A stretch of 64,000 nucleotides of DNA from Glutamicibacter halophytocola (GCF_001302565.1 NZ_CP012750.1:2604001-2668000), one strand, 5' to 3'; numbered from the stretch's first letter, positions 1 to 8,568 are shown. A program made the numbers and translations. The notes: generated by a model from the letters alone, not told the origin.

Positions 1-468
1 GTGCTGGCCATCGGCAATGCGGTAGGAGTACCGGCGGGCCAACGCCGAGAAGCGGGCATCAAAGCCTTCGGGAGCGCGCAGAGCTTCGTGGACCCAGACG
101 GCTCCGTCCTGGCGGCCAAGGATGCCATTGATTCGGCGCACCAAAGCTGGGCCAGGTTCCTGCGGGGCCTTGCGCGGCAGTCTGTCATATTCATCCTGCG
201 TCAAATCGAAGTGCACTACCTGTCGGCGCGCGTGCACACCGGCATCGGTGCGGCCAGCGACAACAACTCGCACCCGGCGGCGCACCAGCATTTCCAGTGC
301 TTCTTCCACAAGCTGCTGCACGCCGATGACATTGGGCTGGCGCGCCCAGCCGTTGTAGGCGGCACCGTCGTAGCTGAGCACCATCTGCATGCGGATCCAT
401 GCGGGGGTTTCGGTGCTTCCTGCTGCGGAAGTTCCCATTGGATCGAGGCTGTCAGGCTGCGTGCTCAT
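1..468 (-). CDS. truA: tRNA pseudouridine synthase A, 5' part only
   Basis: Converts uridines 38-40 of the tRNA anticodon stem-loop to pseudouridine. Only the first 156 residues are inside the window; the 3' end runs off the left edge. The frame shows SYDGAAYNGW near residue 32, the catalytic motif GRTDAGVHA with Asp75, and RFSALARRYSYRI further on, all diagnostic of TruA. About 25 unconserved residues precede the core, so a start further in is possible. In many actinobacteria truA follows rplQ directly; here two lipoprotein genes on the other strand lie between them. Confidence 0.93.
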   Translation of the reverse strand, partial: MSTQPDSLDPMGTSAAGSTETPAWIRMQMVLSYDGAAYNGWARQPNVIGVQQLVEEALEMLVRRRVRVVVAGRTDAGVHARRQVVHFDLTQDEYDRLPRKAPQEPGPALVRRINGILGRQDGAVWVHEALRAPEGFDARFSALARRYSYRIADGQH

Positions 469-753
469 ACCCTCAATTATGCGTGTTCTCATGCATCTAG
501 ATCCAATTGGCACCGATTCGCTTGGCGCCCAACATCCTGCAGCGGTACTCGCTCATCACATGGCTTCCAGCGTTTCTGGACTCCTCCATGGATCATGCTC
601 TACGTGCGTGATTTGCGATCGATTGGCTTCGTTGTTCAACGAGCTTCATGCTGTAACGCCTACGAGAACGATAATTTCCGCATGTAGAGTAAAGATCAAT
701 TGCCAACTTGGATCACATCCATTGGTGCCCCTTCATCACTACATGAGGAACAC
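469..753. other. intergenic region between truA and first lipoprotein gene
   Basis: No convincing gene in 285 bases. The divergent promoters of truA and the lipoprotein gene must lie here. A TAGAGT hexamer at 685-690 could be a -10 box for the plus-strand gene, but no good -35 partner is visible. Confidence 0.4.
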
Positions 754-1194
754 ATGCTCAAGAAAATTGGCGTGACGACAGCGGTTATTGCACTTGGACT
801 CTCAACCCTGACCGGTTGCTCTTCAGGAAAACTCTCCACTGAAGAAACCTGCACCTGGCTCACCGACAAGGCCAAAGAATTGAGCCTCGCAGAGACAACT
901 GATAGTGCCGTACAAGATATGCTCACTGGCGACGGCGACAGTTTCAAGGCAAAGATGGCTGAGATTACTGCCTTCTTGCAAGAGGCATCAGACAAAACCG
1001 AAGATGAGAAATTGGCAGAGGCTCTGCAAGCCTCTATCGATCAGAACAACCAGATGATTGAGCTCATGACCGACAATGATCTGACATTGATGGAAAAGTC
1101 GTCAAAAGTTCAAGGCCTCCGCACCGCAGAAGATTCCAAGGCTATGGACTATGTGAATACGGCGTGTCCAAGCCTGGCGGAATTGGGCCAATAG
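754..1194 (+). CDS. small lipoprotein, tandem paralog 1
   Basis: A 146-residue predicted secreted lipoprotein of unknown function. A positively charged N-terminus (MLKK) and hydrophobic stretch lead to a lipobox LTGC, giving lipidation at about Cys22. The mature part is Ser/Thr/Asp/Glu/Lys-rich and mostly helical in character. It carries TEETC close to the lipid anchor and TACP near the C-terminus, so two cysteines could form a disulfide. I chose the ATG at 754 over one 54 bases upstream because GAGGA sits just before it and the signal peptide then starts normally. The next plus-strand gene encodes a protein of exactly the same length and design. Confidence 0.85.
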   Translation: MLKKIGVTTAVIALGLSTLTGCSSGKLSTEETCTWLTDKAKELSLAETTDSAVQDMLTGDGDSFKAKMAEITAFLQEASDKTEDEKLAEALQASIDQNNQMIELMTDNDLTLMEKSSKVQGLRTAEDSKAMDYVNTACPSLAELGQ

Positions 1195-1541
1195 CGACTA
1201 CGCTGCATGAAGAAGCACGGCCCCAACAATTCAGTGGCTTCACGCTGAATTGGTTCAATTCGTGAAGAGTCCCTTCTATATCCCGGTTGCCTATGCCTTT
1301 CCCCCGGGCACCGCCTTATCGCCTGGATCGGCCTGCACCAAGCCGGCGGCGAAAGCGCTTCGCTTATGAAGCTCTGCTGTGGCCGAATCGGTTGCTATTC
1401 ATTCGCGCCAACGGATGCTTGACCCTGCGTGTTGGCTTGTCGCCGGACCAACATAGCGACGTCGCTTGTGTAGGCTTAAAACAATGTTGACAAGGCTTTC
1501 AATGCCCGCTGTCACTCGATCATCCCAAGGCAAGGAATTAC
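1195..1541. other. intergenic region between the two lipoprotein paralogs, with hairpin
   Basis: 347 bases without a credible gene. At 1238-1267 there is an interrupted inverted repeat: CTTCAC, bulge GCT, GAATTG, loop GTT, CAATTC, GTGAAG. It has no T-run behind it, so it is a weak terminator at best. TTGACA at 1487-1492 is a perfect -35 hexamer, but no good -10 lies at the right distance. Confidence 0.5.
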
Positions 1542-1982
1542 ATGCTCAAGAAGGTTGCTGCTAGCGCCGCAGTGCTGACGCTGGCCGCCACGGCTATCAC
1601 CGGTTGCTCCTCGGGAAAGCTGAACACCGAAGAGACCTGTTCTTACGTCAGTGACCAGGTTGCTGAAAAAGACTTGCTGCACAAGGCGGACGATCTCAGC
1701 GAGCAGCTCATCGCCGGTGAGACCAAGGACTACGCGAAGATCATGGACGAATTCGATGCGATCCTGGTGGACGCGGCGTCCAAGACCAAGGACAAGAAAC
1801 TCGTTGATGCCTTGACCGCTGCCTCGCAGCAGAGTCAGGAAATCTCCAAGCTCATGGCACAGGGCACCAGCGAGAACGTCACCGAGATCTCTGAAAAGAT
1901 CTCGGCGCTGGATACCGACGACGCGGCAGAAGCCACGGCCTATCTGGATGAGGCCTGCCCGGATATGGAGAGCTTCAGCTAA
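1542..1982 (+). CDS. small lipoprotein, tandem paralog 2
   Basis: A 146-residue lipoprotein of unknown function and clear paralog of the upstream gene. It has the same MLKK start, lipobox ITGC, the following SSGKL.TEETC block, and a C-terminal EACP. The central region has diverged but keeps the helical, charged pattern and the same length. AAGGAA precedes the ATG. The pair most likely arose by tandem duplication. The two surface proteins sit between rplQ and truA, genes that are neighbours in many relatives. Confidence 0.87.
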   Translation: MLKKVAASAAVLTLAATAITGCSSGKLNTEETCSYVSDQVAEKDLLHKADDLSEQLIAGETKDYAKIMDEFDAILVDAASKTKDKKLVDALTAASQQSQEISKLMAQGTSENVTEISEKISALDTDDAAEATAYLDEACPDMESFS

Positions 1983-2024
1983 GCCTCCAGCGTTCTGCTC
2001 CCCCGGTTCCTGCTGATTAAAGCA

Positions 2025-2070
2025 AAAAAGATTCCCGTTGTTTCCTTTCGGATCCAACGGGAATCTTTTT
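2025..2070. terminator. bidirectional terminator, lipoprotein 2 / rplQ
   Basis: A 16-base inverted repeat (arms AAAAAGATTCCCGTTG and its complement) around a 14-base loop. A-run and T-run flank both sides, so it can stop the plus-strand lipoprotein transcript and the minus-strand rplQ transcript. Confidence 0.9.
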
Positions 2071-2108
2071 ATCACCCCTGGGGGTGCGAGCTTCAGCTCG
2101 AAGGGGGC

Positions 2109-2573
2109 TTATGCCTCTTCGGTGGCCTCTGCCTCAGGTGCTTCAGCAGCCTTCTCGGCAGCCTTGGTGGCTTCCTTGACGACGGCCTGCTTTGGCGAAA
2201 CTGGCTCCATCACGAGCTCGATAACAGCCATAGGAGCGTTGTCGCCCTTGCGGTTGCCGATCTTGGTGATGCGGGTGTAGCCACCCTCGCGGTTTGCCAT
2301 TGCTGGTGCGATGTTCTCGAACAGCTCGTGAACGATCGACTTGTTGGTGCGCGAACGCGAAGCGATGACAGCCTGAACGCGACGACGCGATGCCAGGTCT
2401 CCGCGCTTAGCGAAGGTGATCAGGCGCTCTGCGTGTGGACGCAGACGCTTGGCGCGGGTCAGGGTGGTGGTGATCTTCTTGTTCTCGAAGAGCTGTGCCG
2501 ACATGTTAGCGAAAATCAGTCGCTCATGTGCTGCACTGCCGCCGAGACGCGGACCCTTGGTAGGGGTAGGCAT
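2109..2573 (-). CDS. rplQ: 50S ribosomal protein L17
   Basis: Large-subunit protein near the exit of the nascent-peptide tunnel. The N-terminal block [18 protein letters not shown] and the later [22 protein letters not shown] are characteristic. The 154-residue length is explained by an Ala/Glu-rich tail of about 30 residues after the conserved core, common in actinobacteria. Last gene of the infA-rpmJ-rpsM-rpsK-rpoA-rplQ transcription unit, ending at the hairpin just downstream. Confidence 0.98.
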   Translation of the reverse strand: MPTPTKGPRLGGSAAHERLIFANMSAQLFENKKITTTLTRAKRLRPHAERLITFAKRGDLASRRRVQAVIASRSRTNKSIVHELFENIAPAMANREGGYTRITKIGNRKGDNAPMAVIELVMEPVSPKQAVVKEATKAAEKAAEAPEAEATEEA

Positions 2574-2656
2574 TGTGGTTCTCCTAGATGAATAACCCGT
2601 CCGGCACGATCTTCTCGTGCCGGCGGATGAAGTAGTGTGTCGCTAGACGCGGGTGT

Positions 2657-3658
2657 TTACAGACCTTCGTCGTATTCGTCGCCATCTTCGAGGGCGCTAC
2701 GAGCGGCCAGATCAAAGCCTGGAGGGGAATCCTTCAGGGCCAGACCCAGTTCAACCAGCTTGGCCTTGACTTCGTCAATGGACTTTGCACCGAAGTTGCG
2801 GATGTCCATCAAGTCAGCCTCGGAGCGGGTAACGAGTTCACCCACGGAGTGGATGCCCTCACGCTTCAAGCAGTTGTACGAACGAACGGTCAGTTCCAGA
2901 TCCTCGATCGGCAGTGCCATGTCTGCAGCCATGGCTGCGTCCGTTGGCGATGGACCGATTTCGATACCTTCAGCTGCGGTGTTCAGTTCGCGGAACAAGC
3001 CGAACAGCTCAACCAGGGTGGTACCTGCGGATGCCACGGCATCGCGCGGGGCGATCGATTCCTTGGTCTCCACGTCAACGATCAGGCGATCGAAGTCGGT
3101 GCGCTGCTCAACACGGGTGGCTTCCACGCGGAAAGTCACCTTCAGAACTGGGGAGTAGATCGAATCCACAGGGATGCGGCCGATCTCGCCATCGATGTTC
3201 TTGTTCTGAGCGGCAGACACATAGCCACGGCCACGCTCAATGGTCAGTTCCATATCGAACTTGCCGTTGGCGTTCAAGGTTGCAATGTGCAGATCAGGGT
3301 TGTGGAACTCCACACCGGCTGGCGGGGTGATGTCCGCTGCAGTAACGATGCCCGGGCCCTGCTTGCGCAGGTAGGCAACGACTGGCTCGTCGTGCTCGGA
3401 AGAAACCGACAGGTTCTTGATGTTCAAGACCAGTTCGGTGACATCTTCCTTGACACCGGCTACGGTGGTGAACTCGTGCAGTACTCCGTCAATTCGAACA
3501 CTGGTGACAGAGGCACCAGGGATCGAGGAGAGCAGGGTACGGCGAAGCGAGTTACCCAGGGTGTAACCAAAGCCTGGCTCCAGCGGTTCAATGACGAACC
3601 GGGAGCGGTTTTCGGCAACTACTTCTTCGGTCAGGGTTGGGCGCTGCGTAATGAGCAC
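2657..3658 (-). CDS. rpoA: RNA polymerase subunit alpha
   Basis: The alpha subunit dimerises to nucleate RNA polymerase assembly and contacts UP elements and activators through its C-terminal domain. The N-terminal domain (about residues 1-235) contains [18 protein letters not shown]. After a linker, the C-terminal domain (about 250-315) has [20 protein letters not shown], the helix-hairpin-helix DNA-binding region. Full length at 333 residues, with an acidic tail. It lies between rpsK and rplQ; rpsD, often found between rpsK and rpoA in other actinobacteria, is absent here. Confidence 0.99.
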   Translation of the reverse strand: MLITQRPTLTEEVVAENRSRFVIEPLEPGFGYTLGNSLRRTLLSSIPGASVTSVRIDGVLHEFTTVAGVKEDVTELVLNIKNLSVSSEHDEPVVAYLRKQGPGIVTAADITPPAGVEFHNPDLHIATLNANGKFDMELTIERGRGYVSAAQNKNIDGEIGRIPVDSIYSPVLKVTFRVEATRVEQRTDFDRLIVDVETKESIAPRDAVASAGTTLVELFGLFRELNTAAEGIEIGPSPTDAAMAADMALPIEDLELTVRSYNCLKREGIHSVGELVTRSEADLMDIRNFGAKSIDEVKAKLVELGLALKDSPPGFDLAARSALEDGDEYDEGL

Positions 3659-3767
3659 TTACATTTCCTTTCAGCGAGCGTCCGCTATATGACGCTTCAC
3701 GGGGGTGGAAACGACGGTAGCCTTAGGTGGCCGTTCGTCTTTTGCAGGCGAATGAGTCCAAGATAGC

Positions 3768-3797
3768 CACCGGAGCATTCTGCTGAATGCTTCGGTG
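3768..3797 (-). other. intercistronic hairpin, rpsK-rpoA
   Basis: CACCGGAGCATT pairs with AATGCTTCGGTG around a 6-base loop, with one wobble pair. No T-run follows on the reverse strand, so it is more likely an RNA-processing or stability element than a full terminator. Confidence 0.55.
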
Positions 3798-3825
3798 ACT
3801 TCTTAGGCCTAGCCTAGCGAATCAA

Positions 3826-4227
3826 TTAGACGCGGCGACGCTTTGATGGGCGGCAACCGTTGTGAGCGCTTGGGGAAACATCCTGGATGGATCCAACCTC
3901 AAGGCCAGCAGCCTGCAGCGAACGGATCGCGGTTTCGCGTCCCGAGCCCGGGCCCTTGACGAAAACGTCAACCTTGCGCATGCCGTGCTCCTGAGCGCGC
4001 TTTGCAGCAGCTTCAGCAGCCATCTGGGCAGCGTATGGGGTCGACTTGCGCGAGCCCTTCATGCCTACCTCGCCGGCCGAAGCCCACGAGATCACAGCGC
4101 CAGTCGGATCGGTGATCGATACGATGGTGTTGTTGAAGGTGCTCTTGATATGCGCCTGTCCCTGCGCAATATTCTTTTTGTCCTTGCGACGCGGCTTACG
4201 TACCGCTCCACGAGTCTTTGGGGGCAT
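3826..4227 (-). CDS. rpsK: 30S ribosomal protein S11
   Basis: Small-subunit platform protein near the mRNA exit and the Shine-Dalgarno helix. It begins with a basic N-terminus ([19 protein letters not shown]). The conserved core includes [15 protein letters not shown] and [17 protein letters not shown], and it ends in the basic C-terminal segment [10 protein letters not shown]. 133 residues is normal for actinobacteria. Between rpsM and rpoA in the expected order. Confidence 0.99.
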   Translation of the reverse strand: MPPKTRGAVRKPRRKDKKNIAQGQAHIKSTFNNTIVSITDPTGAVISWASAGEVGMKGSRKSTPYAAQMAAEAAAKRAQEHGMRKVDVFVKGPGSGRETAIRSLQAAGLEVGSIQDVSPSAHNGCRPSKRRRV

Positions 4228-4270
4228 TTCTTCTCCTACGAAAAAAGTATTTGAGTTAGATCGCTAAGAT

Positions 4271-4645
4271 TTAGCGAGTCTTCTTCTTACCTGCGACGGT
4301 ACGCTTCGGGCCCTTGCGGGTACGTGCGTTGGTCTTGGTGCGCTGACCGCGGACCGGCAGGCCCTTACGGTGACGAATACCTTCGTAGGATCCGATTTCT
4401 ACCTTACGGCGGATGTCAGCCTGAACCTCACGGCGCAGGTCACCTTCTACCTTGTAAGTGCCTTCGACGAAGTCGCGCAGCTGCACGAGCTGGTCATCGG
4501 TGAGATCCTTGACGCGAGTGTCCGGGTTGATACCGGTCGCTGCGATGGTCTCTTCTGCACGGGTCTTGCCCACGCCGTAGATGTAAGTCAGCGCGATGAT
4601 TACGCGCTTCTCGCGTGGAATATCCACGCCTGCTAAACGAGCCAA
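4271..4645 (-). CDS. rpsM: 30S ribosomal protein S13, TTG start
   Basis: Protein of the 30S head that contacts the P-site tRNA and the 50S subunit. Typical text is [15 protein letters not shown] at the start, [15 protein letters not shown], and a basic tail. I place the start at a TTG that makes the usual first residues (M)ARLAGVD. The sequence GAAAGG lies 7 bases ahead of it and would fall inside a longer frame opening at another TTG 15 bases upstream. The product is then 124 residues, the usual size. Confidence 0.97.
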   Translation of the reverse strand: MARLAGVDIPREKRVIIALTYIYGVGKTRAEETIAATGINPDTRVKDLTDDQLVQLRDFVEGTYKVEGDLRREVQADIRRKVEIGSYEGIRHRKGLPVRGQRTKTNARTRKGPKRTVAGKKKTR

Positions 4646-4793
4646 GTGGCTACCTTTCAACGAACGGAGGTCTGGAGCAGTACCATCCGTGATCTCTCAC
4701 GGCCCCGGCCTCCGAATCCGGGGGTACACCAGGACAAGAATCCTGGCTGATACTGCCTAATTGACTACGCGTGGGAATCCCGTAGAAACGGAA

Positions 4794-4907
4794 TTAGCCC
4801 TGACGCTGCTTGTGGCGTGGGTTTTCGCAGATCACCATGACGCGACCATTGCGGCGGATTACCTTGCACTTGTCGCAGATCGGCTTCACGCTAGGGTTAA
4901 CCTTCAA
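4794..4907 (-). CDS. rpmJ: 50S ribosomal protein L36, TTG start
   Basis: Smallest ribosomal protein, 37 residues: a TTG start followed by [20 protein letters not shown]. It keeps the zinc ligands Cys11, Cys14, Cys27 and His32, so this is the zinc-binding form. A strong GAGGAGT lies about 6 bases before the TTG. It lies between infA and rpsM, the standard position. Confidence 0.97.
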   Translation of the reverse strand: MKVNPSVKPICDKCKVIRRNGRVMVICENPRHKQRQG

Positions 4908-5034
4908 GGGTTTACTCCTCTTGCGGTTGCAGTTAAATGTGGAGCAGTAAAAAGCTTGTCCAAGAACAATCATTCAGCGATCGAGATCACCTTGCGGTGA
5001 CCGCGGTCGCTGAGAAAGTTTTCAGTCTGCAGAT

Positions 5035-5256
5035 TTACTTGTAGCGGTAAACGATACGACCTCGGTTGAGATCGTATGGGCTCATTTCAACCTGCACGCG
5101 GTCCTCTGGGAGGATTCGAATGTAGTGCTGACGCATCTTACCCGAGATAGTGGCGAGCACTACGTGTCCATTCGGCAGCTCCACGCGGAACATCGCGTTC
5201 GGCAGTGCCTCTGAGACGGTGCCCTCTACCTGGATGACGCCTTCCTTCTTGCCCAT
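5035..5256 (-). CDS. infA: translation initiation factor IF-1
   Basis: Binds the 30S A site during initiation; single OB-fold protein of 73 residues. The motifs [20 protein letters not shown] and [13 protein letters not shown] are diagnostic. The frame is open further upstream, but [12 protein letters not shown] matches the usual N-terminus, so I use that ATG. First gene of its transcription unit: a perfect 14-bp terminator separates it from map, and a plausible promoter lies about 120 bases upstream. Confidence 0.98.
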   Translation of the reverse strand: MGKKEGVIQVEGTVSEALPNAMFRVELPNGHVVLATISGKMRQHYIRILPEDRVQVEMSPYDLNRGRIVYRYK

Positions 5257-5375
5257 TTTCCCCGCTAACTTTTTTTGTTGGCAATTTTCGCCAACAAGTA
5301 ATTGGTTCTGGCTCATGAACCGGTAATGTCCAAACTTAGAATTTTGGGCACGCTTAATTCACGAACCAACAGTCA

Positions 5376-5405
5376 ACGATACGCCATTGAAGCGTTCAGT
5401 GCCAA
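5376..5405 (-). promoter_or_regulatory. candidate promoter for infA operon
   Basis: On the reverse strand TTGGCA (-35), an 18-base spacer and TATCGT (-10). The predicted transcript starts near 5369, leaving a leader of about 110 bases before infA. It sits directly after the map terminator, where a new promoter is needed. Read by eye only. Confidence 0.45.
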
Positions 5406-5427
5406 TCGTTCACTGATCTAAAAATGT

Positions 5428-5467
5428 TAGATCCAGCACGCAACAGGTTGTCAGCGTGCTGGATCTA
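5428..5467 (-). terminator. terminator of map
   Basis: Perfect 14-bp stem (TAGATCCAGCACGC with its complement), 12-base loop, and on the reverse strand a T-rich ACATTTTTAG right after it. It separates secY-adk-map from infA. Confidence 0.88.
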
Positions 5468-5484
5468 GAAAATACAGCTAATTC

Positions 5485-6318
5485 TCACGCCTTGATCGGC
5501 GATGGGGCTACTCCGAATGGAGCCAGCCCGGCCTCTCCCCCATCGTGGGCGGAGAGCACCCAGATGCCACCCATGTGGAAGGCCACGGTGTGCTCCCACT
5601 GCGAGGCGTTGGACTTGTCGTTGGTGACTACGGTCCAGTCATCTTCCAGCACGGAGGTCTCGATGCCGCCGCGCACCAGCATCGGCTCGATGGCCAGCGC
5701 CATGCCCGGCTTGATGCGCGGACCGCGGTGCCCGGAGTTGTAATTCAGGACATCCGGCGCCATGTGCATGGCCGAGCCGATGCCGTGGCCGCAGTAGTCT
5801 TCCAGGATGCCCAGCTCAGCGCCTGGCTGGCTGGTGACATAGTCGTCGATGGCTTCGCCGATCTGGCCGATGAAACGCGCGTTGGCGGCCGCAGCGATGC
5901 CTGCCCACATGGCCTGCTCGGTGATCTCGCTCAGGCGCTGGTCGGCCGGGTCGATGTTCTTGCCCACCAGCACGGTGCGTGCCGAGTCGGAGTGCCAGCC
6001 GTCGATGATGGCGCCGCCATCGATCTTCAGCACGTCGCCGTCCTTCAGCTCGTAGCCCGATGGGAAGCCGTGGACCACTTCGTGGTTGACCGAGGCGCAG
6101 ATATTCGCCGGGAAACCGTGGTAGCCCAGGAAGTTGCTGGTCGCGTTGTGGCGTTCGAGCACCTTCCCGAAGACCTTGTTGATCGCTTCGGTGGTCACGC
6201 CGGGGCGAGCCATCGCAACGGCTTCATCCAATGCTTCAGCCAGCACTAGGCCGGCCTGGCGCATCTTCAGGATTTCGGAGTTGGATTTGTACTCGATTTT
6301 CGGCTGTCCAAAAGCCAA
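5485..6318 (-). CDS. map: type I methionine aminopeptidase
   Basis: Removes the initiator methionine from new proteins using a two-metal centre. The pita-bread fold ligands are visible: Asp in KIDGGAIIDGWHSDSART (two Asp), His in GHGIGSAMH, Glu in LAIEPMLV, and a last Glu in SQWEHTVAF. 277 residues, standard for the actinobacterial enzyme without an N-terminal zinc extension. It follows adk, but a strong hairpin lies between them, so part of its expression may be independent. Confidence 0.97.
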   Translation of the reverse strand: MAFGQPKIEYKSNSEILKMRQAGLVLAEALDEAVAMARPGVTTEAINKVFGKVLERHNATSNFLGYHGFPANICASVNHEVVHGFPSGYELKDGDVLKIDGGAIIDGWHSDSARTVLVGKNIDPADQRLSEITEQAMWAGIAAAANARFIGQIGEAIDDYVTSQPGAELGILEDYCGHGIGSAMHMAPDVLNYNSGHRGPRIKPGMALAIEPMLVRGGIETSVLEDDWTVVTNDKSNASQWEHTVAFHMGGIWVLSAHDGGEAGLAPFGVAPSPIKA

Positions 6319-6373
6319 TGTGATTCCCCTAGCTCAGTGGTGGATCGGTGCAAGCAGTGATCCGTGCAAAAGT

Positions 6374-6422
6374 GCGCAGGGACCGCGCTGCAACTTTCAT
6401 TGTTGCTGCACGATCCCTGCGC
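6374..6422 (-). terminator. terminator-like hairpin, adk-map
   Basis: Outer arms GCGCAGGGA/TCCCTGCGC enclose an inner stem GCAAC/GTTGC. On the reverse strand ACTTTTGC follows. It would reduce or stop read-through from adk into map. Confidence 0.7.
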
Positions 6423-6439
6423 GATGTTCTTCGAGGTGC

Positions 6440-7012
6440 CTAGGCGTTGACGTTCAACGCTGCCAGCACGCGCTCGGTTACTTCGTCAATCGCGCCAAGG
6501 CCGTCGACCTTGCGCACGATCCCGCGTTCCTCATAGCGTTCCACGACGACCCGGGTCTCTTCGTTGTACAGGCCCAGGCGATGGCGGATGACCTCTTCGG
6601 TGTCATCTGCGCGGCCTTCGATCTCTGCGCGCTTGAGCAACCGGGCAACCAGCTCATCGTCGTCGGCGGTCAGCTGCAGCACGGCGTCCAGTGCGATGCC
6701 CTTGCCGGCCAGCATGGCGTCCAGCGCGTCGACCTGTGCGCTGGTGCGCGGGTAGCCGTCGAGCAGGAAGCCCTGGGCCACGTCGTCCTGGTTCAGGCGA
6801 TCCTCGACCATGTTGTTGGTGACCGAATCGGGGACAAAGTCGCCATTGTCAATGTACTTGCTGGCTTCGATTCCCAGCGGGGTGCCGCCCTTGACGTTGG
6901 CACGGAAGATGTCGCCGGTGGAGATGGCGACAATGTCCAAGCGCTCGGAGATCTTTACGGCCTGGGTGCCCTTGCCGGCACCTGGAGGTCCGATAATTAG
7001 CAGTCGACTCAT
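6440..7012 (-). CDS. adk: adenylate kinase
   Basis: Interconverts ATP + AMP and 2 ADP, setting adenylate energy charge. P-loop GPPGAGKGTQA at the N-terminus, DGYPRT in the AMP-binding half, and a short LID (about residues 130-140) without zinc cysteines. This is the short-form enzyme, 190 residues. The start overlaps the secY stop by 4 bases, suggesting translational coupling. Confidence 0.98.
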   Translation of the reverse strand: MSRLLIIGPPGAGKGTQAVKISERLDIVAISTGDIFRANVKGGTPLGIEASKYIDNGDFVPDSVTNNMVEDRLNQDDVAQGFLLDGYPRTSAQVDALDAMLAGKGIALDAVLQLTADDDELVARLLKRAEIEGRADDTEEVIRHRLGLYNEETRVVVERYEERGIVRKVDGLGAIDEVTERVLAALNVNA

Positions 7013-8313
7013 CGCAGTAGCCCTTCGTAGTTTCGTTGCTGCATTTGAGCATTGATTTGCTTGACGGTTTCCAATCCCACACCAACCATGATGAGGATCG
7101 ATGTTCCGCCAAATGGGAAGCTCTGATCGGCGTTGAACAGCACGAAGGCAATCAGTGGGATCAACGCAACGAACGCGAGGTACAGCGCGCCCGGGAAAGT
7201 GATTCGAGAAATCACGTACTGGAGGTATTCGGCGGTTGGACGTCCAGCGCGAATGCCTGGGATGAATCCGCCGTACTTCTTCATGTTGTCGGCAACCTCA
7301 ACCGGGTTGAAGGTGATCGCAACATAGAAGTAGGCAAAGCCGATGATCATCAGCGTGTAGGCCAGCATGTACCAAGGCGAAGAGGTCGAGGAGTGCTCCT
7401 GCAACCACATGGCCCACGCCGGCAAGGTGCCATCGTCATTCTGGTTGAACTGCACCAGCATCTGCGGCAGGGCCAAGATGGAGCTGGCGAAGATCACCGG
7501 GATCACGTTGGCCATATTCAGCTTCAGCGGGATGTAGGTGGAGGTGCCGCCCACGGTGCGGCGGCCCACGGTGCGCTTTGCGTACTGGACCGGGATGCGC
7601 CGCTGGGACTGTTCCACGAAGACCACAAGCCCAACGATCAGCAGGCCGATCAGCAGCACGCCGATGAAGGTCATGACGCCCTGGGCCTGCAGGATCGAGC
7701 CCATTGCCGACGGGAAGCCCGAAGCAATGGAGATGAAGATCAGAATGGACATGCCGTTGCCGATACCGCGTTCGGTGATCAGCTCGCCCATCCACATGAT
7801 CAGGCCGGTGCCTGCGGTGAGCGTGATGACCATCAGCAGGATCACGATCAGCGAGTCATCCGGGACCAGCGGGAGGGAGCAGCTCGGGAAGAGGCTCCCG
7901 GTGCGGGCCAGGGTCACCAGCGTGGTGCCCTGCAGCAGCGCGAGGGCGATAGTGAGGTAACGCGTGTACTGCGTCAGCTTGGCTTGCCCGGCTTGGCCTT
8001 CCTTGTGCAAGGTCTCGAAGTGCGGGATCACCACACGCAGCAGCTGGGTAATGATGGACGCCGTAATGTACGGCATGATTCCCATTGCAAAGATGGAGAC
8101 CTGCAACAGGGCGCCGCCGCTGAAGAGGTTCACGAACGAATAAAGTCCACCGGTGGTTTCACCCATTGCCAGACACTGCTGAACGTTGCTGTAGTCAATG
8201 CCCGGAGCGGGGATGAATACACCGACACGATAGATCGCAATGATCCCAAGCGTGAACAGCAACTTGTTGCGCAGATCAGGCGTCCGAAAAACTCGGGCTA
8301 TGGCGCTGAACAA
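7009..8313 (-). CDS. secY: preprotein translocase subunit SecY, TTG start
   Basis: Channel subunit of the SecYEG translocon in the cytoplasmic membrane; about ten membrane segments are visible. Typical motifs are FRTPDLRNKLLFTLG at the N-terminus and YLQYVISRITFPGALYL in the C-terminal half. I chose a TTG start giving (M)FSAIARVF. The perfect ribosome-binding site AGGAGGA lies 4 bases before it, inside a longer frame that opens 48 bases upstream. The product is then 434 residues, the usual size. A terminator separates it from rplO. Confidence 0.97.
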   Translation of the reverse strand: MFSAIARVFRTPDLRNKLLFTLGIIAIYRVGVFIPAPGIDYSNVQQCLAMGETTGGLYSFVNLFSGGALLQVSIFAMGIMPYITASIITQLLRVVIPHFETLHKEGQAGQAKLTQYTRYLTIALALLQGTTLVTLARTGSLFPSCSLPLVPDDSLIVILLMVITLTAGTGLIMWMGELITERGIGNGMSILIFISIASGFPSAMGSILQAQGVMTFIGVLLIGLLIVGLVVFVEQSQRRIPVQYAKRTVGRRTVGGTSTYIPLKLNMANVIPVIFASSILALPQMLVQFNQNDDGTLPAWAMWLQEHSSTSSPWYMLAYTLMIIGFAYFYVAITFNPVEVADNMKKYGGFIPGIRAGRPTAEYLQYVISRITFPGALYLAFVALIPLIAFVLFNADQSFPFGGTSILIMVGVGLETVKQINAQMQQRNYEGLLR

Positions 8314-8370
8314 GCGTCCTCCTGAAGTATGTGCTTGAGCCCAGGAAGAGATACTTCCCATGACCTAACG

Positions 8371-8401
8371 ATTCTAGCCGTCCACAGTGCTATCCTGCCA
8401 A
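8371..8401 (-). promoter_or_regulatory. candidate promoter for secY-adk
   Basis: On the reverse strand TTGGCA, a slightly long 19-base spacer and TAGAAT. Start would be near 8364, about 50 bases before the secY TTG. Supported by the terminator that cuts secY off from rplO. Confidence 0.4.
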
Positions 8402-8423
8402 ATACGCCACACGAATTAGACGC

Positions 8424-8451
8424 AAATGTTTATGGACAGAAATGTTTATGG
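8424..8451. repeat. 12-bp direct repeat upstream of secY promoter
   Basis: AAATGTTTATGG occurs twice (8424-8435 and 8440-8451), 16 bases apart, in an AT-rich patch just upstream of the candidate secY promoter. Possible regulator or UP-element site. Confidence 0.6.
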
Positions 8452-8504
8452 CCTGATCAACCAAGCATTGATGGTGTTCTTGGAAAATTTCTCGCCGATA
8501 GCAG

Positions 8505-8550
8505 AATGGTCCCGGTTCACGTCGATTACTCGACGCGAACCGGGACCATT
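8505..8550 (-). terminator. terminator of rplO (end of spc cluster)
   Basis: A 14-bp perfect stem (AATGGTCCCGGTTC and complement) continued by 5 more pairs after one mismatch, 6-base loop. A moderately T-rich sequence follows on the reverse strand. It lies 18 bases past the rplO stop. Confidence 0.82.
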
Positions 8551-8568
8551 CAAAGGCTAAACCCTGGT

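Noticed and set aside
1287..1490. 67-codon plus-strand frame between the lipoprotein paralogs
   Set aside because: Arg/Pro-rich random-looking translation without ribosome-binding site.
5257..5316. N-terminally extended IF-1
   Set aside because: The extra 20 codons lie in the leader and the normal IF-1 N-terminus is at the inner ATG.
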